This document shows, one piece after another, positions 1 through 9,898 of a stretch of 64,000 nucleotides of DNA. Both the position numbers and the translations under genes were made by a program. Below the pieces are notes generated by a model, which made no database searches, was not told the DNA's origin, and saw nothing but the letters and a program-made list of their open reading frames with translations. How positions within the stretch are numbered: the first letter of the stretch is position 1; each line of letters starts with the position of its first letter. Source of the stretch: Isoetes taiwanensis (taxonomy: Eukaryota; Streptophyta; Lycopodiopsida; Isoetales; Isoetaceae); the NCBI GenBank assembly GCA_021234155.1, contig JAJEKV010000028.1, positions 3,804,567 through 3,868,566 of the forward strand, given 5' to 3'.

Positions 1-400
1 GCAATGGTCCTATTCCCCATAAACAATTACATCTCAAATTCTTAATGGTCTAAATTATACCAAGATGTAGGAACGGTTTAATGGTGTTCCACTAACGATA
101 TCCAAAATGGGGGAATAATGTTAGGATATTGCATGGTCTTGCCATTTTAATGCTTGGGGATTTGTTGCAATGGTCCTATCCTCCATAAAGAAATACATCT
201 CACAATTCTTAATGGTTTGTTATGCAAAAATGTAGGCGTGGTTTAATGGTCTTTCTCTAACAATATCCAAATTAATGTTAGGATATTGTTAGGATTTTGC
301 GTGGTCCTATGACATTAATGCTTAGGGATTTGTTGCAGCGGTCCTGCACTCCCTCAAGGAATACAAATCAAATTCTTGATGGTTTTGTTATGCAAAAATA
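1..400. repeat. Tandem repeat, period about 168 bp
   Basis: The phrase GCAATGGTCCTAT starts at 1 and 168 and recurs in altered form (GCAGCGGTCCTGC) near 336. Each time it is followed by similar text about CCATAAA...ATACATCTCA and TTCTTAATGGTTT. About 2.4 diverged units are visible and the array probably continues to the left of the window. No coding potential was seen. Confidence 0.75.
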
Positions 401-479
401 GGTGTTAAGTAATTGAAGTAGTTGAAGTAACTTGTCTTACATGGAATACTAGTATAAGGACATGTGATCGTGCACGTGC

Positions 480-960
480 ATCACATGTAGCAAATGAAGT
501 ACTCATGGCCCTACCACTATAAAGACCCGTGATATGGAAGGATAGGACATGCAGAGAATCAAGTATTCTTTCCTACTTCTATAAAGACATGTGACAATAG
601 AAGTATTACACATGTCGTAATTCATGTATTCTTTGTTCCTACAATGCCTTAGCAAATAAAGTACTCTGTCCTACTACTATAAAGACATGTGACATGGAAG
701 CATACGACATGTAGAGAATCAAGTATTCTTTCCTACTTCTATAAAGACATGTGACAATAGAAGTATTACACATGTCGTAATTCATGTATTCTTTCCTACA
801 ATGCCTTAGCAAATAAAGTACTCTGTCCTACTACTATAAAGACATGTGAATGGAAGTATAGGACATGTAGAGAATCAAATATTCTTTCCTACATCTATAA
901 AGACATGTGACAATAGAATTATTAGACATGTAGAAATTCAAGTACTCTTTCCTACAGTGG
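480..960. repeat. Tandem repeat, period about 160 bp with half-units
   Basis: The core TATAAAGACATGTGACA recurs about every 80 bp (near 525, 580, 677, 740, 835 and 895), alternating between a 'CTACTACTATAAAG' and a 'CTACTTCTATAAAG' lead. The true period is therefore about 160 bp with two related halves. Some units are nearly identical over more than 100 bp (from about 673 against about 515), which points to recent amplification. From 961 to 1257 nothing further can be recognised. Confidence 0.75.
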
Positions 961-1257
961 ATTGTATTATAAAATGACATGTCACAATAGAAGAAACTAC
1001 AAAACAACAGTGGATGTTTTAGTCCACTGAAAAAAGAACACCATTATCGAACAAAACTATACCTCCACAAATCCACATGTAGGATTCTTTGAAAACAGGA
1101 CATGTAGACCTACCAAAACTGATGTTTTCAACAGTGGACCAAAAACCGGGGTGAGTGTGCCTCGGGGAGCTGAAAGATCGCCTAACAGGTCAAGAGCAAA
1201 CTTGTAGGGTGCTAAGTGAGAAATGGAGACCTATTTATAGAGAAGGGAAAAAAAAAA

Positions 1258-1579
1258 GGGTGAAAGCATGCTAGGGTGTACCATCTAAAGTACTTTTTAG
1301 GGAGTGCAAAACTACCCAGAAAAGTACCCAGCACTGGGTACTGGCAACTTGCATAAATGTCGCAATAAATAATAAGTTTCAGAGTTAATTCATTTATTTT
1401 AGTCTCTAATAGTATTGTTATCCTATAGTACTATAGATTGACATGTTATTGACCTTCAATTCAAAAACTTTCGATTGATTTTAATGGAAAGAAAAACCAG
1501 AAAGTATCAGTTTTAAAAGTACCCAGTGTGGGTACTTTTGAGGGTTCCAAAAGTGGTACACCGTAGCATGCTTTTACCC
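1258..1579. mobile_element. MITE, copy 1
   Basis: This 322-bp non-coding element has imperfect terminal inverted repeats of about 26 bp (GGGTGAAAGCATGCTA at the left, TAGCATGCTTTTACCC at the right). It is AT-rich and lies between runs of A, so the target duplication may be AAAA. A nearly identical copy of the same length lies at 59286-59607 inside a methyltransferase-gene intron. It is non-autonomous, with no coding frame. The superfamily cannot be assigned from sequence alone. Confidence 0.85.
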
Positions 1580-1761
1580 AAAACCTAATTTTTGGATGAC
1601 CTAGAAATTTATTGGGGTTGGGCAATTCTGACCTATTAGGAGGTCTAAATGAGGATTTGAAGGCTACTTTTGGAGTTTGAGCATGTTAAGATCAGCTAAT
1701 GAACCTATTGCAACAAATTGGAGGTCATTTGGATATGGCATGGTGGAGAAATTGCTGAGAG

Positions 1762-1828
1762 GTCTCACACGTTACGCCCAGACCAATAATGAACTTTTCA
1801 TTTTCGGTCCTGGCGCGACGTGTGAGAC
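1762..1828. repeat. 67-bp imperfect hairpin, copy 1
   Basis: Arms GTCTCACACGTTACGCC and GGCGCGACGTGTGAGAC pair almost completely. The inner arms (AGACCAATAATGAA against TTCATTTTCGGTCCT) extend the stem, so nearly the whole 67 nt folds back. It lies downstream of the H3-like frame on the minus strand. Confidence 0.85.
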
Positions 1829-1960
1829 ATTGCCTCTAATTGGGTTAAACTTGTCCAATTTGGGTGATGTAAGGGTCTAATTCTGCTAGACTCGTCGAGT
1901 TAGGCAGAATTGACCCTTATTTGGTCGATTTGGAGCAGTTTTGGGCACTTTTGGGGCATG

Positions 1961-2027
1961 GTCTCACACGTTGCGCCCAGACCAATAATGAACTTTTCAT
2001 TTTCGGTCCTAGCGCGACGTGTGAGAC
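1961..2027. repeat. 67-bp imperfect hairpin, copy 2
   Basis: Same hairpin as at 1762, with GTCTCACACGTTGCGCC at the left. It starts 199 bp after the previous copy and about 145 bp from the end of the H3-like frame. Confidence 0.85.
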
Positions 2028-2172
2028 ATCCTCTCAATTTAGCTTAAAGTGTCCATTTTAACTAAAACAAAAGCCAGAATTCAATAACTTAACTTAATTA
2101 AGCAAGATTACACATATTACTTCCTCCAAAACTCTTTACATTAACAAAATTTTTCTATTATGTAGAAAATCT

Positions 2173-3424
2173 TTATGGTCTCTCTCCCTTGATGTAACTA
2201 GCAAGATGCATGTCCTGCTTCATAAGTGTCACTCTCTTCGCATGAACTGTGCAGGCTGTCGAATCTTCAAAATGCTGCACCAGTTTCTGTTCTGTTGCCT
2301 CTTGCAGGGCCAGCAACATCTCGTCCGTCACCTTCATATCCGTGTTGTACTCTTGGATCACCTCTCGAACTAGGCGGGCGAACGGTGCACGGGGAATCAA
2401 AAAGCCGAAGCTTCTACGAAAATGCGATCTCTCCGGGAGGCTTTCCTCTCGCTCTCCTTCCTGCCGGTTCTCTTCTTGCCTGGTGGTCTAGGAGGCTTGG
2501 GATTCTCTGGTGGCGGCTTCAGTATCTGGCTCTTCGTCGGATGTCCACCTTCTATGGTTCTAACCCTGTTCTGCTGGTAATATGTGTTGTACGCCTCCCA
2601 CTTTGCCATGAAGGTGTTGTGCTCCCTTAGTTTCTTCTGATAGACCTTGACGGGGTCTATCACATACGCCTCTCGAGCTGGCCGCGGTGCTTTGTTTCGG
2701 TCCCACGTCGGGTATGGTGGGGTCTTTACTGCTTTCGGCCGCCTGGTCGGGTATTGCTGCTCATCGGTGGGGTTTAGAAGAGCTTCCACCTTCGGTGTTG
2801 GGGATGAAGTCTTCATCTTCAGAGTCGTCGGAGGAGGGCGAGGGCTGGTCAGCTGATCATTCGGTGATGACGACCTTGGGGTTGGGGGTCTTTATTCGTT
2901 TAACCTTCACGAGTTTTCTTTTGCCCACCATCACGAACTTCCCCTTCTTCTTCTTCAGCTCCTCGGCTGCTTTGGCCTCCTCCTCTTCGTCCCTCTTTCT
3001 TTTCTTTTCCGCCTTCTTCTCCCGACGGCGTTCTTTCGCTTCGTGCTTCTTTATCCACGCCGCTAATTCCTCCTCTTCGGCTGGATCAAGAGTCGGCTCT
3101 CTGCTCCTCTTGCTCCTCGGCCCGATCCTGTTCTTCTTTCTTCTTCCTTTCCTCCTCCTCCACTTCTTCAAGAATTTGCATGACGTCCGGTACCTCATTG
3201 CCGAGGACCTCTGTTCCCGCATCGGAGTGTGCATCCTCCTCCACCTCTGTCTCACCCCCTTCTTGGTCGTTGTTGTTGCTGGGGTGCTCCTCGGACTCTG
3301 CTCCCTCGCTGTTTGAAGGTTGACCTCCTTGCTGAAAGAGGCGCTCTCGAAGCATCTCTTGGAGTAGGGCGCTGGGAGTTGTGACACCTGGAGGAACTCT
3401 AGCAGTCTGTTTCGTCCTGGCCAT
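2173..3424 (-). pseudogene. Retroelement-borne long histone H3-like protein, copy 1 (frameshifted)
   Basis: The protein begins MARTKQTAR, the exact start of histone H3, and then VPPGV in place of KSTGG. It ends at 2173 with an H3 fold: residues such as PFARLVREVIQEY, LALQEATE, FED and HAKRVTLMKQDMHLA match the alphaN/alpha1, alpha2, L2 and alpha3 parts of H3, about half identical by eye. Between lie an acidic Glu-rich stretch (about 3110-3300), a Lys/Arg/Glu coiled-coil-like stretch (about 2870-3100), and a Pro-rich part with PPYPTW and EGGHPTK. The whole spans about 417 codons, against 136 for H3. At least three frame changes (near 3110, 2770 and 2430) and a TGA at 2857 break it. Comparison with the copy at 30395-31456 places a one-base loss near 2440. 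H3 packs DNA in nucleosomes; whether this protein does so is inference. Mature position 9 is Val rather than Lys. Confidence 0.85.
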
Positions 3425-3638
3425 GTTTGACTGTTCTTTAATCCGAAGTCGGGCGCCCAAAAAATGGCCTTGGCAAGGGGGAGCGATTTTCTAAGGAAGA
3501 ACGTAGAAATTTGGGGGGGGGTCCTAGGTCTATTTATAGATGGCCAATTTTAGGTCAAATTTCAAACTACCCTTTTGGGTCACTTAAAACACTTATTATC
3601 TTACTACATGGCTAAATTTAAACATTTCTAACCTCATG

Positions 3639-3705
3639 GTCTCACACTTTGCGCCCAGACCAATAATGAAAGTTTCATTTTTGCTCCTGGCGCGACGTGC
3701 GAGAC
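3639..3705. repeat. 67-bp imperfect hairpin, copy 3
   Basis: Same family as the hairpins at 1762 and 1961. It lies in the leader, about 215 bp upstream of the H3-like start codon on the minus strand. Confidence 0.85.
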
Positions 3706-3852
3706 ATGGTGGATTTTGATGCTAAATTTTATACTTTCTGAGCATGTTTTTAGGAATGTAACATACTAATCTAGCTAATGCTTAGCTTAAAATTCGAATT
3801 ACCATGTTACTTTTCTGAAATTCATCACTTTTCAAGGTGTTTTTGGCTCAAT

Positions 3853-3919
3853 GTCTCACATGTTGCGCCCAGCCCAAAAATGAGATTTTCATTATTGGTT
3901 CTGGCGCGACGTGTGAGAC
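3853..3919. repeat. 67-bp imperfect hairpin, copy 4
   Basis: Arms GTCTCACATGTTGCGCC and GGCGCGACGTGTGAGAC. It starts 214 bp from copy 3, so hairpins come in pairs spaced about 200 bp both upstream and downstream of the H3-like frame. Confidence 0.85.
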
Positions 3920-4111
3920 CATCCTACTTTTGAAGGTTTTGGCTCACTAATTTTAGTCTTTTTATGTCCTAATTCACTTAACTGTTGCTAGCTTAGCATA
4001 TACTACCAAAAATGAGAAAAAATTTTCCCATTTTTCGAGGTTTAAGGATCCTATCAAGTTAGTACTACTGGGAGCATGGTCAGTGCTTTGCTCTTGGTCT
4101 CCAAGAACATT

Positions 4112-4123
4112 GCTCTGATACCA
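4112..4123 (-). other. Primer binding site (initiator Met tRNA type)
   Basis: On the minus strand this reads TGGTATCAGAGC, the common plant retrotransposon primer binding site complementary to the 3' end of initiator tRNA-Met. It sits one base from the LTR end at 4125 and so fixes the direction of the element to its left. Confidence 0.9.
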
Positions 4124-4124
4124 C

Positions 4125-5700
4125 TGTGACGTCCCCTACTCATATCCGGTGCACTCACCATATACAAACATGAGTTCATCCCCCATACCAGCTCCATGCT
4201 GATACATGGCCCTCCACATATCACTGCACCCGTAACGAGTCCCAGTGGGAAGAGTGAAGGGGTCATTTTACCCCGTCTCCCTCAGGGTCTACCTAGCTGC
4301 GGAAGCGTAAGCATACAATGTCAGTACATAACATCATCACATATCCACTTCCACCTCGAAGGGTGGTACATCAACATCTGCATAGACAAAGATCAGCACG
4401 ATACATATGGGTTCCTACCCAAGGCTCAGACTCCAGGGGATGACTGACGGCTTGGGTCTCCAGAGTTCATTGCAGACAGAATCATGACAATGGATTTGGC
4501 TGGCATGAGAACATGGCATAGGGTTGTCCACTCCATCCGCCCCTCCTGTGCACACTTTGCAGAGTAGGCTGAAAAGTGTTGGGACCTGACTGTAGCCCGC
4601 CGGATGCATAGCCAAAGGGGCTATTCACGGGTTGCATCTCCCGATTCGATGGGGCGGTAGAGATCTCCCCAGATCTACATGCGACTCAAGGAGACTAGAG
4701 AGGGCCACTGCCCTTATTCGACTTGAACCCACCGGAGAGTGACGCATCACTCCACGGGTGTCGAGCCCATGCCTTGCCCTGCGCGGTGGCAAGCCATTAG
4801 ACCTAGTCCACAATGATCCACACCGGAGGGATCGTTCAAGAGTCGAACACGAAGCTCTTTATAAGCGGTCGGCCCCTTCACCCACAAACAGGTGTGGCTC
4901 TCGCGTGCACATGCGAATCTACGATTGTGCTAGAGAGGCTAATCTAGGAGCATCAACTACTAAGCTTTAGGGTCTCTACCCCCCTTCCCAATACAAGGAG
5001 TTCACAGAGATACATCATCCATATACATCACAGAAGAACTAAAGAACTAAATCTAATCTACATCATAGAGTTAGGTTCTTTAGTTAGTGTCTGGTATCGG
5101 GGAATCTAAATGGCTGCTATGGGCGATTTAATATGCTAAACCTACTGATACAATGACTGGAAGACGGTTTAGGCTATTAAATCGACTAAATACCTGATCC
5201 TTGGCTCGCTCCTGCTGCCTTGAATTCGACCATCCTGCTGAACTGCTTGAAGATGGAGCCAACAAGGAAAACTAATGGTGCAATTCGCTCAGACAGAGTC
5301 TGGGAGGCGGTTTTGACTCCTGGAGCAAGCAAAACAGAGCTCTAAAACCCTGTGGACGAAAATGGCAAGTTAGGGTTTCTCCTACCTAAATAGACAAGGG
5401 GATAGGGCGAGGGTTAGGGTTTCCAATTATCCCTTTAAGCATGTGGGATAATTGGGTATGGCCCACTTGCCTTTAATGGCTATAGGTGGCATAAAGGTAT
5501 CCACATGGAAAAATGTGCACCTTGATAAATGTGCACATTGGTAAATGTGCACATTAATAAATGCACATACCTTGCAAGTTGCCCCCTAGGGCTACCCGCT
5601 TGGCTACACGTCGGCGTACACGTCAGTCGAGGTGGCGTGTATGCGTGACGAGGCAGTACAGTATACGTCCTGGGACCGTATACTGTGCTGGAACGTCACA
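4125..5700 (-). repeat. Complete LTR of the Element A family (1576 bp)
   Basis: Bounded by TGTGACGTCC and GGAACGTCACA, an inverted terminal repeat with TG...CA ends. It serves as the 3' LTR of the gag-pol relic at its right and, by the adjoining primer binding site, as the 5' LTR of the block at its left. This LTR-internal-LTR-internal arrangement suggests unequal recombination. Related LTR sequence recurs at 9904-22751 (interrupted) and, more diverged, at 32179-32776. Confidence 0.88.
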
Positions 5701-7196
5701 GTGTGTGTCATGGAGTATTTGATTCCTAACTCCGGATGACTCTGATACACACAATTTATTCTTATGGTACAATAGGTTGTCTTCCTTCTTAAAATGCTTG
5801 AAGGTTTTCGTCTCTTTGTCTGTTTTTGCCTCCTTAGAAAGGCTTCCCCATGCTTCCTTGAAGTCTCGGTCCGTTGACAACATTTCTTCTATCTTCTTGC
5901 CAAACTTACTGTTGAGTGTTGATATGGTATTGCAATGGACTCTCGTCGTCAATGGATGCCTTGAGAGCGCATCCACAACCACGTTGAGCTTGCCTGGCTT
6001 GTACATGATGACAAAATCGTACTCTTTGAGGAACTCCATCCATCTCCTTTGTCTCAAGTTGAGATATAGTTGGGTGGCGACAAACTATAGATTTTGATGG
6101 TCCGTCCAATAGATAATACCTCCATATTCCCAATGCTCTCACTACTGCTAGCAACTCCTGGTCATGGGTTGGGTTGCGCGTTTCGGCATCATTCATCTTC
6201 CTTGAATCATATGCTACCACCCTCTCCTCCTGCATTAAGACCCCTCCTGTTGTAATCTTGCTAGCATCTGTTGCCACCAATTTATCTTTTTATGGGTCGG
6301 CAATACTAAGACTGGGGCAGTCGTTAAAGTTTCCTTCAGCGTCTCAAACGATGCATGGGCCTTTCTTTGCCGATGACTCGCTCAATCTTTTATCTTCCCC
6401 GCTTTGGTGAGGTCCGTTAGCAGTGTTGCTACCTTTCCGAAGTTCCTGATGAGCTTTCTGTAATATCCTGCTAAGCCGAGGAAGCTCCTTACTTCATGGA
6501 TATTTTTTGGTGCCGGCCAATCAATTACCGCTTCAATCTTCGCAGAGTTGGTGGAAATCCCTTCCGCTGTGATCACATACCCCAAGTACTCTATTCTTTC
6601 TGTCGTGAAGTGACACTTGGGTAGCTTCGCATAAAGCTGATGCCTTCTCAATTTTTCAAGTACGTTCCTCAAGTGTTGGGCATGCTCCTCCAAAGATTTA
6701 TGTAGACTAGAATGTCATCAAAGAAAACTATGATGAATGTGTCTAGAAACTCACGGAAAACGTCGTTCATGAGCCTCATGAAAGTTGTGGGAGCGTTGGA
6801 CTATCCAAATGGCATCATTGTGAACTCATAATGGACATATCTTGTCCTGAATGTAGTCTTATGGATGTCTCCTTTTTTTATTCTGATCTGTTGATACCCT
6901 GACTTCAAGTCTATCTTGGAGAAAACCTTCGCTCCCTGCAGTTGATCCATCAAATCATCTGATCAAGGTAGCGCATACTTGTTCTTGATGGTGTGCTTGT
7001 TCAATTGACAACACATTCTGAGACTTCCATCTTTCTTCTTGACAAAAAGGATTGGCGCTCCAAAAGGAGAGACGTTAGGTTTTATAAACCCTAGGTCTAG
7101 CAACTCCTGCAATTGCTTCTTCAATTCCATCAACTCCTGAGGTGACATTCTATAGGGCTTTTCCCTTGTCCTGATAGTACTGTTGCTTCTGTCCAC
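5701..7196 (-). pseudogene. Element A pol relic: reverse transcriptase, RNase H, start of integrase
   Basis: Ty3/gypsy-type reverse transcriptase begins near 7160 with YRMSPQEL...LLDLGFIKP and [13 protein letters not shown]. The catalytic region around 6700-6720 reads FFDDILV in a frame with stops. RT thumb motifs (YLGYVITAEGI, VRSFLGLAGYYRK) lie at 6382-6693. RNase H follows (VATDAS...GGVL, DQELLAVVRAL, YKPGKLNVVVDALSRHP) at about 5900-6280. The integrase zinc region starts (LLYHKNKLCV ... HDTH) but is cut off at the LTR, so the integrase core is absent. Several frame changes and stops make it non-functional as read. Confidence 0.85.
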
Positions 7197-7404
7197 TACC
7201 TTGGGGACCTATTCCTTGTAGGCTTACTGCCTTAGACTCTGCTTCTGACGTTGTTCTGGGGTTTATAGCTCTCACAAGCTTCCTGATCTCGTCATTCAAG
7301 CCTTTGATGTACCCCTCTACTGCGTGTCTTTCGCTCAACTTTGGCACATGGAACCTCAGCCTCACTGTCTTATTGCCCTGCTCTAACCTGTAGAATTGTT
7401 GCAT
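7150..7404 (-). pseudogene. Element A gag, C-terminal part
   Basis: Continues the gag interrupted at 27769. It contains the helix-rich retrotransposon gag pattern 'QQFYRLEQGNKTVRLRFHVP', then LSERHAVEGYIKGLN. It then runs straight into the reverse transcriptase N-terminus in another frame, so the zinc knuckle and protease that normally follow are missing. The first bases here, ATGCA on the minus strand, are the target duplication of Element B. Confidence 0.75.
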
Positions 7405-8200
7405 TGTTTACAAACTCTCACTTTGCTAACACTAAGCAAACAAGAAGCAAACTAGTAAATACTCACCCAAGTACTTGCAAAAATGCTTGCCCATTCCAAC
7501 TCAGATCGTGATCCATAATCCACTATAACCTCAGAAGATGGATCTAGTAAACCCATTAACATTGTTAAAAGAGAGCCTTCAGAAAGATGTATCATCAGCA
7601 AGATTCTAAGTAAGCTTTACCTGAAGGCTCAAGCGTCGTCATTGCAAAAAACTTGGAGCACATAAGCTGAGAGCAAACCGTTGGGAGCCAAATGCGTTTC
7701 TATGGAAACTATTTCAACGGCACATAATTTTACTTTCTTGGTGTGGCTACTTTTAGGTTCTTTGCATATTCAATATTTAAGATTTGCTTGTTATTATGAT
7801 TTGTTAAGACACGAAGCCAAATGAAACATTCTGCAGGAGACAAACATATATTTAACACGAACTTTCTATTCCAATCTCTCCTTAATAGTTACAACGTCAT
7901 TGGACCTTTACCAATGACTTATTTCCTATTAACATTAACTCCTACTAACGTTTAAGTACTACAACTTCATAAAATAACATTATGCTAACATATCAAAGAA
8001 AATAATAATAACTCAACAACAATGTCTTCTCCTCAAACGTCCTGAAACCTGCGTGTCATTTCATTTGCACCTGCACCTAATGTATAGTGTGTCTTCGTGA
8101 CCGTTTGAAATTCCTATCATCTTCTTCCTGCTCATTGCCTTCATCTAGATTCGCAAGTGCATCTAGAACCGTATCAGCTATGTCTGGATTTTCCTTATCA
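7405..8200 (-). repeat. Element B 3' LTR
   Basis: Begins TGTTTACAAAC and ends CCTTATCA on the plus strand. It matches 26933-27768 over most of its length, including TAACACTAAGCAAACAAGAA and ACGTCATTGG. It is about 40 bp shorter, missing a stretch present near 27440-27480. Confidence 0.88.
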
Positions 8201-9898
8201 TCTTCATTCCCCCCTTTTGTGGAGAGCACTCGCTCTCCATCTTCACGTACCAGGTGAATGTGTTTGTAATTATGGTAGAAGTTATAAATCTCTTTTCGCC
8301 GTTTTCCTTGAGCAGCGACCTTAGCATCATAATAAGCTGGAGAAGCCTTGATTAAAAAACCTATTTGAGCCATTTTTTCAAACATGGCAATGTGAACTGT
8401 TGGTAAATGATTGGCTTTGATGAAAAGTGCGCTATCCATTTTTGTATTCCTGTATGACAGATTCGGGTTAATATTGAGAAGAGTATCTTTAGCACTGACA
8501 TGCGGGTGGATGATGATCTCTAAGAGCTTAGAAAACTTGGCATGTTCATAAATAAGTGGGTCAGGACTGACTTGAGCTTTGCTCACAAAGCTATGGAGAT
8601 TATTCAAAATATTTCGTGTGTTTGACCAATCATCTCCAGGAATTATAGCCCAATTAGTGGTTTCTAGCTTGGTCCCAAGGTAATCTACGCCGAAATCGAG
8701 GATCAAAGTTTGGACTACTTTGCAGTGAAAGAGGAGCACTATAAAAATAGTTTGTTATTTCAGCGTCATTGAGGAAAACTTTCCGCTATTCTGGAGTGGT
8801 GGCGGGCTTGTAAGGTGGTAAACCCAAGTGATCTTCAAGAAAGGAAGCATTTTGCATTACAGGCTGCAATTCAGGAAGCTGGTCATGTAGTTTAGAGTTC
8901 TCAGAATGTAAATCTGCAAGGTTTTGTAAAAGCTTTTGAGATTTCTCTCGAAAACTAGCTTTCTGCTTATTAAGCAGTTGGATTTGAGAATTTGATTTGT
9001 GTTTGTGCATTGGCTATGGATAGTCTGGAAACTATGTTTTTCAGTTTGAATCTGTTGTTCCAAGCCATGAATCCTTTGATTTAATTTCTGATTTTCTTTG
9101 CGACATCGAATTTTTTGATTCTTCTCAGTGATGTCATGCAATATCTTCTGCTGCAAACTAAAAATTCAAGAGTCTTTGGAGAGACTTCTTCCTCTTGCGG
9201 TTTAGGAACTTCACCGGTTTGATAGACTTCTTCAATACTTGCATCCTTGGAGTCAAGAATATCCTCCCTTGGTTGTTGGTCCTGCTCAAAATGTAAATAA
9301 TAAAAAATGAGTTGTAAGTGACTTTTACATAAGTGAACACATGGACCATATGCAGATCTATTACTCAATGCATATATAAGTTGAGAATGTACTAATGTAG
9401 CCCAAGGAATTTGCAGACCCTGTAAAGCTTGAAAAATATAAGCAAACCATCTTTTGGCAGATTTTGTAGTTAAGGATGTCAATTTTCCATGCAAATGAGC
9501 AAGCAAACTTTGATATTTTGGCACTACACATTTGATGTTGTAACCTTGATTCTCTTCTATAATTCCATACTTTTGAAAAGCCACATGGTGGTGAACTAGA
9601 ATGACTGGAGAATTAGGTAATTTTAAAACTTGTGCCACCAATTATGGTGTTAACTGAAATGAGCCAGTGGATGTGGTAAAACCATAATGTGTGTCTGGAT
9701 CATAGTGAACTAAGAATTCTGTAATCAATTGCTGAGATGGTGTAGGCATTTTAACTTGTATAAATGATAGCAACTCTGCTGTCTCAAACAGTTTAAAAGT
9801 GTTATGATCTAAGTTAGGCAATTTACAGCAACGTAGATGTGGCATTTTCCATACAGGTTTAGGCTTGAGTGGTGTGATAAACTGATGTCTCCAAGCTT
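8077..9898 (-). pseudogene. Element B post-integrase ORF, distal part (array copy A)
   Basis: A low-stop region after pol, continuing the frame cut at 22757. Pieces in order: MPHLRCCKLPNLDHNTFKLF (9642-9845), a segment with HHHVAFQKYGIIEE and KSAKRWFAYIFQALQ (9081-9641), a Gln/Lys/Glu coiled-coil part (LQQKILHDI, RIHGLEQQIQTEK), a second coiled-coil part (8786-9010), and a C-terminal part (8077-8739) ending in a basic RRHTIH. The 'KSAKRWFAYIF' region faintly recalls the 'putative plant transposon protein' domain, but this is weak. It is not recognisably envelope: no signal peptide or membrane helix is evident. The last part overlaps the LTR, so the C-terminus is encoded inside it. Function unknown. 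Confidence 0.6.
8209..8218 (-). other. Polypurine tract of Element B
   Basis: Minus strand reads AAAAGGGGGG, eight bases from the 3' LTR, in the right place to prime second-strand synthesis. Confidence 0.7.

Larger units (their letters stand above)
1580..4124 (-). mobile_element. LTR retroelement internal region, truncated (H3-carrying relative of Element A)
   Basis: Read on the minus strand, this block starts at a primer binding site abutting the LTR at 4125-5700. It then has a leader with two hairpins, a histone-H3-like reading frame, and two more hairpins, and it stops near the MITE at 1579. No gag, pol or second LTR is visible, so the copy is truncated or continues in deleted sequence. 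The leader matches the one at 31.5-32.2 kb (shared phrases such as 'catggtcagtgct' and 'gctctgatacca'). Confidence 0.7.

Noticed and set aside
1-960. CRISPR-like array from regularly spaced repeats
   Set aside because: Units are about 160-168 bp, diverged, with no unique spacers and no cas genes; ordinary tandem repeats in a plant-like genome.
2687-3316. Long plus-strand frame with Phe/Leu/Ser-rich, membrane-like text
   Set aside because: It is the reverse complement of the Lys/Glu-rich linker of the H3-like frame; the minus strand carries the recognisable protein.
3398-3424. H3-like start as an ordinary processed histone H3 pseudogene
   Set aside because: After MARTKQTAR the sequence does not follow KSTGG, the histone fold is hundreds of residues away, and the same layout recurs in a second retroelement copy behind the same LTR type.
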